Source of the DNA: a virus
DNA: 47,374 nt
Direction: 5' to 3' (one strand)
Virus record (IMG/VR): IMGVR_UViG_3300032770_000004
Coordinates: 1-47,374 of that record
The position numbers were made by a program, and so were the translations under genes. Numbering within the stretch: the stretch's first letter is position 1; each line of letters begins with the position of its first letter. This document shows, in pieces, positions 28,705-36,908 of the stretch. The notes beneath the pieces are model-generated. The model was not told where the DNA came from and did no database searches. It worked only from the letters and a program-made list of their open reading frames with translations.

Positions 28705-29049
28705 ATGTCGTCGTTCTACCTGAAGTCCAAGCGAACCCCCAATTCTGCCCGACCGAAGGGCGCACGCAACCTCACCCTTCGTGCCGAGAAGGCCCGTCGC
28801 CGCAAGGAAGCTGAAGCTCGTCAGGCAGCCTACTCGGCCCTCTCGCTCGAAGAGAAGATCGCCAAGGTCTTGGCGCGTGGCGGTTCGGCTCACGAGCTGG
28901 GAAAGCTGCTGACTAAGCAGCTGGAGAAGCAGCAGGCGGAACTGTCACTGCCCGGCCAGGGTACTGATCCACTCGCAACTCAGCCACAGCCCGAGAAGAA
29001 GCCGAAGCGTCAGCGCAAGCTGAAGGTCGTTGACACCGAGAATTCGTGA
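28705..29049 (+). CDS. Basic helical hypothetical protein
   Basis: 114 aa, Lys/Arg/Ala-rich with long helices (LRAEKARRRKEAEARQAAYS) and a basic tail. GAAAGG precedes the ATG. Looks nucleic-acid-associated; no family. Confidence 0.55.
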   Translation: MSSFYLKSKRTPNSARPKGARNLTLRAEKARRRKEAEARQAAYSALSLEEKIAKVLARGGSAHELGKLLTKQLEKQQAELSLPGQGTDPLATQPQPEKKPKRQRKLKVVDTENS

Positions 29050-29088
29050 AGCCGTAGTCAGTCCCACCCTAACCAGCTGTAAAACAAT

Positions 29089-29457
29089 ATGACAATCAAG
29101 AAGATGATGTGCGTGGACGACAAGCCCACGATCGTTGGTGAGCCGATGTACATTCACAAGGGCAGAATCTACGAGATCGAGTTCGAGGACAATCACCCGT
29201 ACGACAACATCGTGCGAGTGCTCAACCCCGATGATGAGGAGGACTTGCGACTGCTCAACCCTGATCGCGCCGCGCAGATTCGGTGGCCCGATGTCGAGCG
29301 TGCTCGCCAGGGATTCGAACTCGCCAGCTTGCTGCGGCGTTCGCCTGCCCATCTGACCCGTGAGCCGACGAAGGATGAACTCCTGAACGATCCCACGATT
29401 CGGCATCGCCAGTCGCCTCGCTACGGAGTGGAGCGTTTCGTCGAAGTCGGTTTTTAA
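29089..29457 (+). CDS. Hypothetical protein
   Basis: 122 aa; N-terminal strand-rich half (MYIHKGRIYEIEFEDNHPYD) like a small barrel, C-terminal half charged. No family recognised. Confidence 0.55.
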   Translation: MTIKKMMCVDDKPTIVGEPMYIHKGRIYEIEFEDNHPYDNIVRVLNPDDEEDLRLLNPDRAAQIRWPDVERARQGFELASLLRRSPAHLTREPTKDELLNDPTIRHRQSPRYGVERFVEVGF

Positions 29458-29476
29458 CCCTAACCAGAGAAAACAC

Positions 29477-29731
29477 ATGGGAATCAACAAGAGCAACAAG
29501 ACGGCAATGAAGATGATGGAGCACTGGACCACGGCTGAAACGCCCAAGGTAATGAGCGGACATCAGACTCATCGGCCCATCGTTCCGGGCGGTCGCGGTC
29601 TCAGCAAGGAGCAGCGCGGTGCAGGTAAGTACGACCGCGATGGTATCAAGCACAAGGTTCGGGCGGCTGCGTTCGCTGTCATCGCACAGAAGCGGGCGGC
29701 TCGTCGAGCAGCCGGTCAGAAGAAGAAGTAA
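29477..29731 (+). CDS. Basic hypothetical protein
   Basis: 84 aa, basic throughout, ending AIAQKRAARRAAGQKKK-like. AGAGAAAAC precedes the ATG. Followed by a strong terminator. No family recognised. Confidence 0.55.
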   Translation: MGINKSNKTAMKMMEHWTTAETPKVMSGHQTHRPIVPGGRGLSKEQRGAGKYDRDGIKHKVRAAAFAVIAQKRAARRAAGQKKK

Positions 29732-29759
29732 ACCGTCGAGGCGGGTCCTCGCAGAAGTG

Positions 29760-29790
29760 CCCCCAGGAGGATAAGCTCCTGGGGGTTTTT
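29760..29790 (+). terminator. Intrinsic terminator
   Basis: CCCCCAGGAG / CTCCTGGGGG, a perfect 10-pair stem, then TTTTTG. Confidence 0.9.
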
Positions 29791-29813
29791 GTTTGTGGTG
29801 TAATCTTTGGTCT

Positions 29814-31400
29814 ATGAGAATCCAAGGACTAAGCCCACATATTCAGCAGTATCTCGACGACGCTTTCAATCGCATGTTGCAGACTGTTGGCGGTCTTCCC
29901 AATCTCTCCCAGCTCGTTAGCTTGACTGATTCCACGTCGATCTATTCTGGTGGCAGCGAGACGTACTGGGTAGACTGTGTGAATGGCAACGACAACAATC
30001 TTGGCTCTCAGAGTCAGCCCTTTGCCACCATCAATCGTGCCCTGGATCAGATTCCTCTAGCTCCATTGGATCGATTCATCATTAATGTCAACGCGGGCAC
30101 GTACCATGAAACTCTAGACCTCAACTACATCTTCTCTGGTCTTCAGGGCTGTATTGACATTGTCGGACAGAGCTGGCTTCCAGTCACTCCTACTACTGGA
30201 ATCTCTTCCGGTACATTCGACGCAAGCTTTGGATCGCCAACCCTTCCAATCACTGCTTCTGTTACTGGTGCTGGATGGACTGCTTCTGACCTACGCGGCA
30301 AGTTTGTTCAAATCACGAGCGGCTCAAACAACGGCAAGGTTTTCCCGATTGCTGACAATACTGCGACCACAATCGATTTTGCTTTTAATGCAACTGGTGG
30401 TGGTGGATACAATCTTCGAAGCGCGACCTTCAATATCGTAACCCCAGGCGTTATCGTCGTCGGTACTCCTGGTTGGGATCATATCTTCTCTATCAACGGC
30501 TCGTCATTCTCTAGCTTCAGTACTTCGACTACATCTAGTTCGAACGGTGTTCGTTTCTCAAATATGGCCTTCAATCAGGGCACTGGATTCTATACTGGTC
30601 ACCGTATCGGAACTGGCGGTAACGTGCTTTTCCAGTCGTGCTATTTTGGTGTCGGGTCTAATTCCTATGCTTTCTTGACTGGATCTGGCGGCGCAAAGCT
30701 CGCGGCCAATGATTCCTACCTGGAACTCTCTGGATCTGGTGGTGGAGCAATCCTTCTAAGTCCGTATAATACCCTGAGTTTTCAGCGTGTTATTTTGAAC
30801 GGCGGTGCCAATGGAATCGCTGCTACTCAGTATAATGGCGCGGTAGGTATTAGCTTTACTGGTGTCATTCAGAATCAATCTTCCACAGGCATCTCTCTTC
30901 AGGGGGGCGGCTTGTCTGCGTATTCGGGTCTGATCATTCGAAATGTCCCTATTGGAGTTGAAGCCTATGGCGGCGCTGTAGTGGATATTTACACTTTCAA
31001 TGCTGGCGAAAGCGTGATTACAAATGTCACCAACGCTATTGTTTGTGCTCATACAGGTTTCGGTGCCAATGAAGGTGCTGGCAATAGGATCAATCTCGTT
31101 GGTGTTAAAATCACTAACTGCTCTGGTGATGGTATTGCTGTACAGGGATCTCACAACACCATTGACCTGGGTGCTAGTACGATTACCAACTGTACAGGTA
31201 AAGGTGTGAATCTCGGTGCCAGTGCAGTTGCTGGCTTGAATCAGTGCCTCAGTAACACCGGTCTTTCTATGTCATCGAATACCGGTGGAGACTTCTCGAT
31301 TGACGGGACTACTACTTTCAGCCTCGCTAATCTTCGTGCAGCTCCTAATAAGGCTGAGGTCGAGAACACCCTGCGTCTTTCGCGCGTCATCGAGCCCTAA
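29814..31400 (+). CDS. Right-handed beta-helix (pectate-lyase-fold) protein, tail-spike-like
   Basis: 528 aa. After a helical start (SPHIQQYLDDAFNRML) comes a WVDCVNGNDNNLGSQSQPFATINRAL motif typical of phage spike beta-helix domains (VdsvnGnDsn-G--pFaTI-yAl), then many short Gly/Asn-rich strand repeats to the end. Such proteins bind or degrade surface glycans. TAATCT lies 7 bases before ATG 29814, so it is probably leaderless, and it stands alone from the virion operons. A spike or an internal polysaccharide-active enzyme are both possible. Confidence 0.75.
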   Translation: MRIQGLSPHIQQYLDDAFNRMLQTVGGLPNLSQLVSLTDSTSIYSGGSETYWVDCVNGNDNNLGSQSQPFATINRALDQIPLAPLDRFIINVNAGTYHETLDLNYIFSGLQGCIDIVGQSWLPVTPTTGISSGTFDASFGSPTLPITASVTGAGWTASDLRGKFVQITSGSNNGKVFPIADNTATTIDFAFNATGGGGYNLRSATFNIVTPGVIVVGTPGWDHIFSINGSSFSSFSTSTTSSSNGVRFSNMAFNQGTGFYTGHRIGTGGNVLFQSCYFGVGSNSYAFLTGSGGAKLAANDSYLELSGSGGGAILLSPYNTLSFQRVILNGGANGIAATQYNGAVGISFTGVIQNQSSTGISLQGGGLSAYSGLIIRNVPIGVEAYGGAVVDIYTFNAGESVITNVTNAIVCAHTGFGANEGAGNRINLVGVKITNCSGDGIAVQGSHNTIDLGASTITNCTGKGVNLGASAVAGLNQCLSNTGLSMSSNTGGDFSIDGTTTFSLANLRAAPNKAEVENTLRLSRVIEP

Positions 31401-31428
31401 TTGACATTCTTTTGCGAAGTGGTATCAT
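31401..31428 (+). promoter_or_regulatory. Leaderless-type promoter
   Basis: TTGACA, 16-base spacer, TATCAT, 6 bases, ATG at 31435. Confidence 0.78.
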
Positions 31429-31434
31429 ATTCGC

Positions 31435-32052
31435 ATGAGATACCTCGTTCTACTCCTTTTGTTGGGAGCTTGCGACCTTAGGCCCGTGGTATGTCAGACG
31501 CGTTGCGGCATGCAGTTGGTTGGCCCAATCCCTGCAAGGAACGATGGTGATGGTGGCTACTCTGGCGTGCCCTGGTGGACCTGTGAGAACTTCCAGAAGT
31601 TTGAAGATGATGCCTTCGATATTTGGCAGCGCGATGTGGTCGATCACGATCCACGTTTCAACCGTGACAACGCTTGTCAAGCTCTAAACGAGTATCAAGT
31701 AGCTGTCATGCCTGAAGAGTCATGGGTAGACCCCTCCGATGGACCTGTTTATGGCCTTACCGAGTGCTGGGCGCGTGACATTCAGGTGAATGACGTTCCG
31801 CCCTACGCAGGCAGCCTCCTTCACGAAATGTCGCATGCAGTTCAACAGTGCGATCCTCTTCCACCGATTCCACCATGTGATGGCGGCGCTGATTGTATCC
31901 AGGCCCAGTATCACGCCAATTGGATCCCCGATGGTATCTACCTTTCTGTCGATGATATGTACACCTATATCTACCTCGAACAGTGGAATGTCTGCCACCT
32001 TGGCCTACCTCCAGCCGATGGCGGAACTGTTGACGCAGACTTTTGCAACTGA
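31435..32052 (+). CDS. Secreted lipoprotein with HExxH zinc-metalloprotease motif
   Basis: 205 aa. MRYLVLLLLLGAC is a signal peptide with a lipobox (LGAC, lipidation at Cys13). Residues ~131-141 (LLHEMSHAVQQ) hold the HExxH zinc site, and YHANW (~160) may supply a third ligand. Eleven or so Cys suggest disulphides outside the cytoplasm. The product would be anchored in the host envelope and could cleave surface proteins or block superinfection. It has its own leaderless promoter, so it is probably made early. Substrate unknown. Confidence 0.75.
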   Translation: MRYLVLLLLLGACDLRPVVCQTRCGMQLVGPIPARNDGDGGYSGVPWWTCENFQKFEDDAFDIWQRDVVDHDPRFNRDNACQALNEYQVAVMPEESWVDPSDGPVYGLTECWARDIQVNDVPPYAGSLLHEMSHAVQQCDPLPPIPPCDGGADCIQAQYHANWIPDGIYLSVDDMYTYIYLEQWNVCHLGLPPADGGTVDADFCN

Positions 32053-32066
32053 TATGAAGCCCCCCG

Positions 32067-32234
32067 ATGAATGAGCATTTCAAAGAAGCACGAAGGTTAG
32101 CAGCACAACTCCAGGCCGCCCTCTCCAAGGTTAAGGAGATCGAGGTCGACAGCGTTAAACGCTACATTCCCAAGGCACAAGGCCTAGTGAATGACATTGA
32201 ACACCTGCTGAAAAAGGCAGAGAAGGACGTATGA
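32067..32234 (+). CDS. 55-aa coiled-coil protein
   Basis: Starts MNEHFKEARRLAAQLQAALS and continues as one amphipathic helix to KKAEKDV. Stop overlaps the next ATG (ATGA). Function unknown. Confidence 0.55.
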   Translation: MNEHFKEARRLAAQLQAALSKVKEIEVDSVKRYIPKAQGLVNDIEHLLKKAEKDV

Positions 32235-32578
32235 CCGAAGAAGAGAAGACGAGAATCCAAGGCGTAGTAAACGAGTCTCGAAAGGAAATGGCTCGTGTGT
32301 TTCATGACATGTCAGCCAAGCTCGCTGAGCTGTCTACCAAGGCTGATGTCATTTCAAAGGGCCTGCTAGAAAGCGATCCCCGCGTTCAAGATGAAATTGG
32401 CGAATGGGACAAGATGGTCCGAGACTTCAATACGTTGCAGACTGAACTCAAGGCAGTAGCCCTTGACGCTCTCCGCAATGCAATGGCATCAGCCCTTGAA
32501 AAGCTGAAGGAAAAATTGCATATTTCGAATAATGATGATGTAGTAGATGTACCTGATGACAAAACGAAGTGGAACTAA
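32231..32578 (+). CDS. Coiled-coil hypothetical protein
   Basis: 115 aa, almost wholly helical with heptads (MSAKLAELSTKADVISKGLL) and an acidic tail. Coupled to the preceding 55-aa coiled-coil gene, so the two may form a complex. Function unknown. Confidence 0.6.
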   Translation: MTEEEKTRIQGVVNESRKEMARVFHDMSAKLAELSTKADVISKGLLESDPRVQDEIGEWDKMVRDFNTLQTELKAVALDALRNAMASALEKLKEKLHISNNDDVVDVPDDKTKWN

Positions 32579-32592
32579 AAGGAATACGAAAA

Positions 32593-33111
32593 ATGGGAAT
32601 GAATTTGGAAGATTTGTTGAGTATGTTGCAGTCGGGCGTTCCGGCTCCAACTAAGAGCGGAAGCAAGGCCGCGCGCGTTGCTGCAATCGCGAAGTTGATG
32701 CCTGAGATCAAGTTTGATCTGGACACCGTGAACGAAGAGACCAAGAAGCTTTTTGTTCGCATCGCTGAGCAGACCAAGCAGCTGGCCGAGCATGCGACTA
32801 CCTTGACTCAGGTTTTCAAGGATCACGCCGATCGCCGTAAGCCTGAGGGCGCAGCCGTTAGCGACGCACTTGAGAAGTTCTACGACGCTCTTGATGCTGT
32901 CGAGCTTGGCATCGGTGACTTCGACGTGCTGGTGAAGAAGTACCACAATGCGACCTGCTCGACCTGCTCGACCGACAGCACTGAAGAGAAGACCACGAAG
33001 AACACCACCGAGACCTTCCAAAAGTTCTTGGCTCCTGCTCTGACTTCCGGCAAGACCGACGAGGCTCCTGCCTTCGCTGATGAAGACGACAGCGACGAGA
33101 AGAAGGTCTAA
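32593..33111 (+). CDS. Coiled-coil hypothetical protein with acidic tail
   Basis: 172 aa from MGMNLEDLLSML; helical to ~125, then a CSTCSTDSTEE stretch and an acidic end. The ATG at 32593, with AAAGGAA upstream, was preferred over one 24 bases upstream. Similar build to the two preceding proteins. Confidence 0.6.
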   Translation: MGMNLEDLLSMLQSGVPAPTKSGSKAARVAAIAKLMPEIKFDLDTVNEETKKLFVRIAEQTKQLAEHATTLTQVFKDHADRRKPEGAAVSDALEKFYDALDAVELGIGDFDVLVKKYHNATCSTCSTDSTEEKTTKNTTETFQKFLAPALTSGKTDEAPAFADEDDSDEKKV

Positions 33112-33113
33112 GC

Positions 33114-33143
33114 TTGACATTTAGACCTTGCCGTGCATAGAGT
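33114..33143 (+). promoter_or_regulatory. Leaderless-type promoter
   Basis: TTGACA, 18-base spacer, TAGAGT, 5 bases, ATG at 33149. Confidence 0.65.
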
Positions 33144-33148
33144 AAGCC

Positions 33149-33703
33149 ATGAAACTAAACGATAAGATGCAAGTGGCGATGTACTTTGCGAACGCTATTC
33201 ACACCGACGCAAATCAGCTCTATGACGGCAAGGCCTATGTGACTCACCTTCAGGACGTAGTGAATGTCCTCATGGACTTCGATGTCACTGATCGCAGTAT
33301 CCTGGCAGCTGCCTATCTGCATGACATCATGGAGGATTGCAAAGTACCGCGATCTGTCCTTGATGAGCTGTTTGGTGTCGATGTTGGTATGCTCGTCTGG
33401 TGTGTGACTGATGAAGAAGGTGTTAACCGTAAGGAACGCAAGGCTAAGACTTACGGAAAGATCAAGGCGAATGATAATGCTGTTGCCATTAAGTTGGCGG
33501 ATCGCATTGCAAACGTCGAACATTCGATCCAGTCCAAGAACATTCGGATGTTCAAGATGTATCGTAAGGAGATGGCAGACTTCACCGCCGCCCTTTACAC
33601 CCCGAATCTCCTAGAGTCTATGTGGAATCGCCTACGTGAGGCGATTGCTGAGGGCACCCGAGTTTTTGATGCGCACCAAAACAGCAAGCCAGCGATTGCG
33701 TGA
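33149..33703 (+). CDS. HD-domain (MESH1/SpoT-hydrolase-like) phosphohydrolase
   Basis: 184 aa with H at YVTHLQDV (~28-36), the HD pair in AAAYLHDIMEDC (~54-65), and AIKLADRIANVEH (~113-125): the H...HDxxED...KxADRxxN signature of (p)ppGpp hydrolases of the SpoT/MESH1 type. No synthetase, TGS or ACT domains are present. It may lower alarmone levels during infection or act on another pyrophosphorylated nucleotide. Leaderless. Confidence 0.8.
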   Translation: MKLNDKMQVAMYFANAIHTDANQLYDGKAYVTHLQDVVNVLMDFDVTDRSILAAAYLHDIMEDCKVPRSVLDELFGVDVGMLVWCVTDEEGVNRKERKAKTYGKIKANDNAVAIKLADRIANVEHSIQSKNIRMFKMYRKEMADFTAALYTPNLLESMWNRLREAIAEGTRVFDAHQNSKPAIA

Positions 33704-33854
33704 GCTGGTAAAGTATCACGCTAAAGAACATGGATGGGCTGCTGAGGTCACGGCTGCGTTTGCCGAAGTGATCAAACAGGTCGAGTTCCTAGAGAAGTCC
33801 GTGGAACGGCAAATCAAAGAATTAGGACAAGAACCTCATGATCCCAACGGATAA
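33669..33854 (+). CDS. Small helical hypothetical protein
   Basis: 61 aa from ATG 33669, overlapping the HD gene by 35 bases; helical (VTAAFAEVIKQVEFLEKSVE). No clear ribosome binding site, so moderate confidence. Confidence 0.45.
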   Translation: MRTKTASQRLRELVKYHAKEHGWAAEVTAAFAEVIKQVEFLEKSVERQIKELGQEPHDPNG

Positions 33855-34110
33855 ACAGATCGAGGACATCCTGAATAGTCCGCACTATGCTGTTTTTGAA
33901 TACATCGATGAGAATGGTGTACTTTGGTATCGGACCTGGTGGTTAGATCGACACCCAGATGGGATTCTTTTCCTAAATGACTTCGCGTTTCCATTAGATC
34001 CTCATCGTATAATCGGCCTGAAGGTTTTCGCGCAAGAATTGCCAAGAAACCTCTCTCGTGATATTAGAGGGTATGTAGCAAGACTACGCGCAGAGGAGAA
34101 GAATGGATAA
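33838..34110 (+). CDS. Hypothetical protein
   Basis: 90 aa, strand-rich N-terminal half (YAVFEYIDENGVLWYRTWWL) and helical basic end. Overlaps both neighbours by 8-17 bases. No family recognised. Confidence 0.55.
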   Translation: MIPTDKQIEDILNSPHYAVFEYIDENGVLWYRTWWLDRHPDGILFLNDFAFPLDPHRIIGLKVFAQELPRNLSRDIRGYVARLRAEEKNG

Positions 34111-34807
34111 GCACTCCGAGGTAGAAGCAAAGTTCGATGTCACTGATCATTTCGACAAACACAACGATATGATCATCAACATCGACGAAAAGCTAAAGGA
34201 ACTAGTCGTGGATGGCGAAACCTATAAGGTGTCTCGCTACCTCGATATGGCCGGTGTCGATTCGTTCTATAGGATCGGCAAGAAGGTCTTCCGCTACCGT
34301 TCTGATGTCATTACTAAGCAGATCGATTACCACGAGCATGGTGGTTCGACCGTCCGTGTCGCTGGTGCAAATGGCAAGGCCGAGTCTGATGGTTTCCAAG
34401 CCAATCAGTTTCTTCTCACTGTGAAGGAACGCAAGACAAAGAAAAGCCTCTTCAACCGAGCAGAGATTGACATTCCGCTGCGCGCTGAACGAGGCGACTT
34501 CGAGGCTTTCATGTCCATGTTGGACGTTGAGCCTTGGTACCAGATCAAGAAGGAGTACAAAATCTGGCAGCTTGAATCCGGAAATGGCATCAAGGTCTGT
34601 GTGGCCGTCTACACCGTGTATCGTCCTGATGGCTCTGATCGAAAACGCTTCCTAGAGGTGGAGATCGAGAAGGATTCCGCATGTAGTCCAAAGCAGGGAA
34701 TGAGCACACTAAGGAAGTGGGTTACCTTCCTGCGTACTACGTTCGGCCTGGATACTCCTTCCAATCAGTCCCTTTCTGAGCTATACTGTCCGAAAGAAAA
34801 GGAATGA
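34103..34807 (+). CDS. CYTH-domain triphosphate tunnel enzyme
   Basis: 234 aa with the CYTH signature EVEAKF (ExExK, ~6-11), RYRSD (~66-70), TVKERK...NRAEIDIPL (~109-126), KKEYKIW (~147-153) and FLEVEIEKD (~183-191): charged residues alternating along an eight-strand tunnel. Members hydrolyse inorganic or thiamine triphosphate, act as RNA triphosphatases, or make cAMP (class IV cyclases). Which reaction applies cannot be told. It sits in a run with the HD hydrolase. Confidence 0.82.
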   Translation: MDKHSEVEAKFDVTDHFDKHNDMIINIDEKLKELVVDGETYKVSRYLDMAGVDSFYRIGKKVFRYRSDVITKQIDYHEHGGSTVRVAGANGKAESDGFQANQFLLTVKERKTKKSLFNRAEIDIPLRAERGDFEAFMSMLDVEPWYQIKKEYKIWQLESGNGIKVCVAVYTVYRPDGSDRKRFLEVEIEKDSACSPKQGMSTLRKWVTFLRTTFGLDTPSNQSLSELYCPKEKE

Positions 34808-34810
34808 AAC

Positions 34811-35272
34811 ATGTCTACCGACGAGGAACTTCAACATCTGCGTAGCTACGTTTCGAAGCTGATTGACCGCTACGAGAATTGGATGCCCAAGGACCCAGCT
34901 GTCAGCCCGCTGTATTCAGCTGGTATGATGGAGGCATTCATGGAAGTTGCCAGGGACCTACATCAGTGCATGCCGCAAGAACCGGGATTTCTTTTCTCTC
35001 CTGTGTTCTCTGGTGGAACAGCCGCAGACCCTCTTCCCGACGAGACCGAGGTGAAGGTGATATTGATCTCCTTGCCGACTGAGGGCAAGGAACTCTACGA
35101 GGTGGTCAAGGTCGTTCGGGCAGTCACTCCAATGTCATTGCCTGATGCCATTCAGATGATTCGCAAGGTCGGGAAAGAGCCGGTCGTCGTCAAGGACCAC
35201 ATGATTCGGCGCGATGCTGTCAAAATCAAGGAAGCCTTCAGGAAGGCGGGGGCGACCGTCGAGCTAGTTTGA
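34811..35272 (+). CDS. bL12 C-terminal-domain fusion protein
   Basis: 153 aa. Residues ~1-75 are a helical domain without known relatives. Residues ~80-153 (EVKVILISLPTEGKELYEVV...LPDAIQMIRKVGKEPVVVKD...KIKEAFRKAGATVELV) follow the ribosomal L7/L12 C-terminal domain throughout, including the final helix-strand (compare ALKKALEEAGAEVEVK). That domain recruits translational GTPases. bL12-type proteins have been reported in viral genomes. Ribosome binding site AAAGGAA. A second, shorter bL12-like frame lies at 27325. Confidence 0.75.
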   Translation: MSTDEELQHLRSYVSKLIDRYENWMPKDPAVSPLYSAGMMEAFMEVARDLHQCMPQEPGFLFSPVFSGGTAADPLPDETEVKVILISLPTEGKELYEVVKVVRAVTPMSLPDAIQMIRKVGKEPVVVKDHMIRRDAVKIKEAFRKAGATVELV

Positions 35273-35303
35273 AGACTAGGTAATCTAGGTACTTGGAGGC
35301 CCA

Positions 35304-35735
35304 ATGTACCTCGACCTAGAGCAGTATTTGATGAAACTGAAGGAGTGTTGGTCACTGGAGGCTGATGTCGTGGAAATTGCAAAAGAGACTTTCCCGGACC
35401 TGAAAGCGTTTCAGGATCCTGATGGAACAGTAAAATTTTGCAGCCCGACAGCTACCAAATTCGCTGATCGATTTGATGTCAAACACGACTCAGAAGGTCG
35501 TACATACGTTACTGCATTCATCATTAATGACAAGGTTCAGGTGTACGCTGATCCTCCGATCCTTTGGGTCGGCAGATACAATACCGAAGGATTCGGGGAG
35601 ATTCCAAATGAAGGGTACCAAGAAAAAGTCGAAGAAGCGTGGAGTAAAGACTTCGCCAAAAAAGTCAAGGACTACTTCCTCCAGCATGCTCCAGCTTATT
35701 GGACAACTGAAAAAGATCGTGTCGGCCGGGAATAA
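35304..35735 (+). CDS. Hypothetical protein
   Basis: 143 aa with ribosome binding site TTGGAGG 5 bases before the ATG; TAATCT lies upstream. Mixed alpha/beta, acidic N-terminal half. No family recognised. Confidence 0.6.
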   Translation: MYLDLEQYLMKLKECWSLEADVVEIAKETFPDLKAFQDPDGTVKFCSPTATKFADRFDVKHDSEGRTYVTAFIINDKVQVYADPPILWVGRYNTEGFGEIPNEGYQEKVEEAWSKDFAKKVKDYFLQHAPAYWTTEKDRVGRE

Positions 35736-35832
35736 GTTGATAGAACTTCACAAGGATCGCAAGACCTTGCTGGAAGAATTCGATCCAGAAGTGCGTTACA
35801 CAGTTATGAAGAAATATGGAGCGGACTACTGA
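35686..35832 (+). CDS. 48-aa basic hypothetical protein
   Basis: Starts MLQLIGQLKKIVSAGNKLIE, overlapping the previous gene by 50 bases; ends overlapping the next ATG (TGATG). The longer in-frame version would overlap most of the previous gene. Confidence 0.4.
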   Translation: MLQLIGQLKKIVSAGNKLIELHKDRKTLLEEFDPEVRYTVMKKYGADY

Positions 35833-36167
35833 TGAACCTGTTCAAACGCAACATCTTCCACAAACCCATCGGCCTTCAGATGCAGTGGGAACTCAAGAAG
35901 CCAGAGAAGCCCGGCCCCAAGGCCACCAAGAAGCAGCTCCGTGAGTACGCCGCCAAGCTGGATAAGTGGCATGAAGGTAAGGCTGAGGCGCTAGAGAAGC
36001 AACGCAATGAGACACGTCGGCAAGAAGCTGATCGCCGTCGCGAAGAGAATGAACGAGCCAATCGCATCGAGTACGAAGCTCCTGGTGTGGGTCGCCGCTG
36101 GGTGAATGATGGCCGTGGTGGCTACTACGAGTATTCCCGTCACGACGAATATGATGGTGGCCGATGA
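35832..36167 (+). CDS. Basic coiled-coil hypothetical protein
   Basis: 111 aa; a long charged helix (KQLREYAAKLDKWHEGKAEAL) then a Gly/Tyr-rich tail. Overlaps the following gene (ATGA). Function unknown. Confidence 0.6.
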   Translation: MNLFKRNIFHKPIGLQMQWELKKPEKPGPKATKKQLREYAAKLDKWHEGKAEALEKQRNETRRQEADRRREENERANRIEYEAPGVGRRWVNDGRGGYYEYSRHDEYDGGR

Positions 36168-36496
36168 AGGCTGATCGAATTGTTTCTGGCGATGAGTATG
36201 ATCGTCTTCAGACTACCCGCAAGCTTTGGTGGACTGGTTGGCTGTTCGCTGCCGTGATGGCTGTCGTGTCAATTTATGACACCGCGAAGCTTCGAGTTTC
36301 TCAAGGCGAAATGTGCAAGCTCCAGAAGATGGAACAATCCGTTCGAGAAGTACAGGAAGATCAGCAGAAGATTAATGCCTCGTTCGAGAACAATCTTCAA
36401 CGCCAAGAAGCCCTCAGTGATGTGATCATTGAAGCTAGCGAACGAATCAAAGAGCATCAGAAGTTCGTGGATCTCAATCGAGGCATGAAACAGTGA
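36164..36496 (+). CDS. Single-pass membrane protein with coiled coil
   Basis: 110 aa; hydrophobic helix ~22-41 (LWWTGWLFAAVMAVVSIYDT) followed by a coiled coil (~50-100). Resembles small inner-membrane spanin- or inhibitor-like phage proteins in build, with no family proof. Coupled to both neighbours. Confidence 0.6.
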   Translation: MKADRIVSGDEYDRLQTTRKLWWTGWLFAAVMAVVSIYDTAKLRVSQGEMCKLQKMEQSVREVQEDQQKINASFENNLQRQEALSDVIIEASERIKEHQKFVDLNRGMKQ

Positions 36497-36615
36497 TTCC
36501 TGTTCTGATCGCGCTCGCGCTCCTCGCTCCTGCCATTTTTTGTATCGCATTCATTTGGCTGGGGCTGATGAACTTTTTTGAGTGGGTCATGAAGAAAGTG
36601 AAGTCGAGCACTTGA
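36493..36615 (+). CDS. 40-aa membrane micro-protein, GTG start
   Basis: GTG overlaps the previous TGA. MIPVLIALALLAPAIFCIAF continues as one membrane helix, then a basic end KKVKSST. The stop overlaps the TTGACA of the next promoter. The run of membrane genes suggests an envelope-acting unit. Confidence 0.5.
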   Translation: MIPVLIALALLAPAIFCIAFIWLGLMNFFEWVMKKVKSST

Positions 36616-36636
36616 CATACTACACGGATTCACAAT

Positions 36637-36831
36637 ATGGTCTCGTCAATCATGACGATGACAAAGCTCGAAAAGAAGATGTACGACGCTTTGCAGTTAG
36701 CGCTCTGGGAACTGGTAGATTCCAAGAGTAAGAACGCTAAGGTTCTGGACGAAGTCCTGAACGCTTTGGCAGCAGTAGATCATCGCGAAGAAGTGCTGCA
36801 CCTACCATTGCGCGCGAGCGCGAGACCATGA
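36637..36831 (+). CDS. Small helical hypothetical protein
   Basis: Up to 64 aa. TTGACA at 36612-36617 lies upstream, but the -10 box is unclear (CAATAT or ATATGG), so the start may be ATG 36637 or ATG 36652. Helical (KLEKKMYDALQLALWELVDS). Function unknown. Confidence 0.5.
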   Translation: MVSSIMTMTKLEKKMYDALQLALWELVDSKSKNAKVLDEVLNALAAVDHREEVLHLPLRASARP

Positions 36832-36908
36832 TATGGACCTATCGATGGCCAAAGTGGTCGAGATTTTGAATTCACCAGTTTTTAACAATAACCTTAGGAG
36901 AAAAGAAA

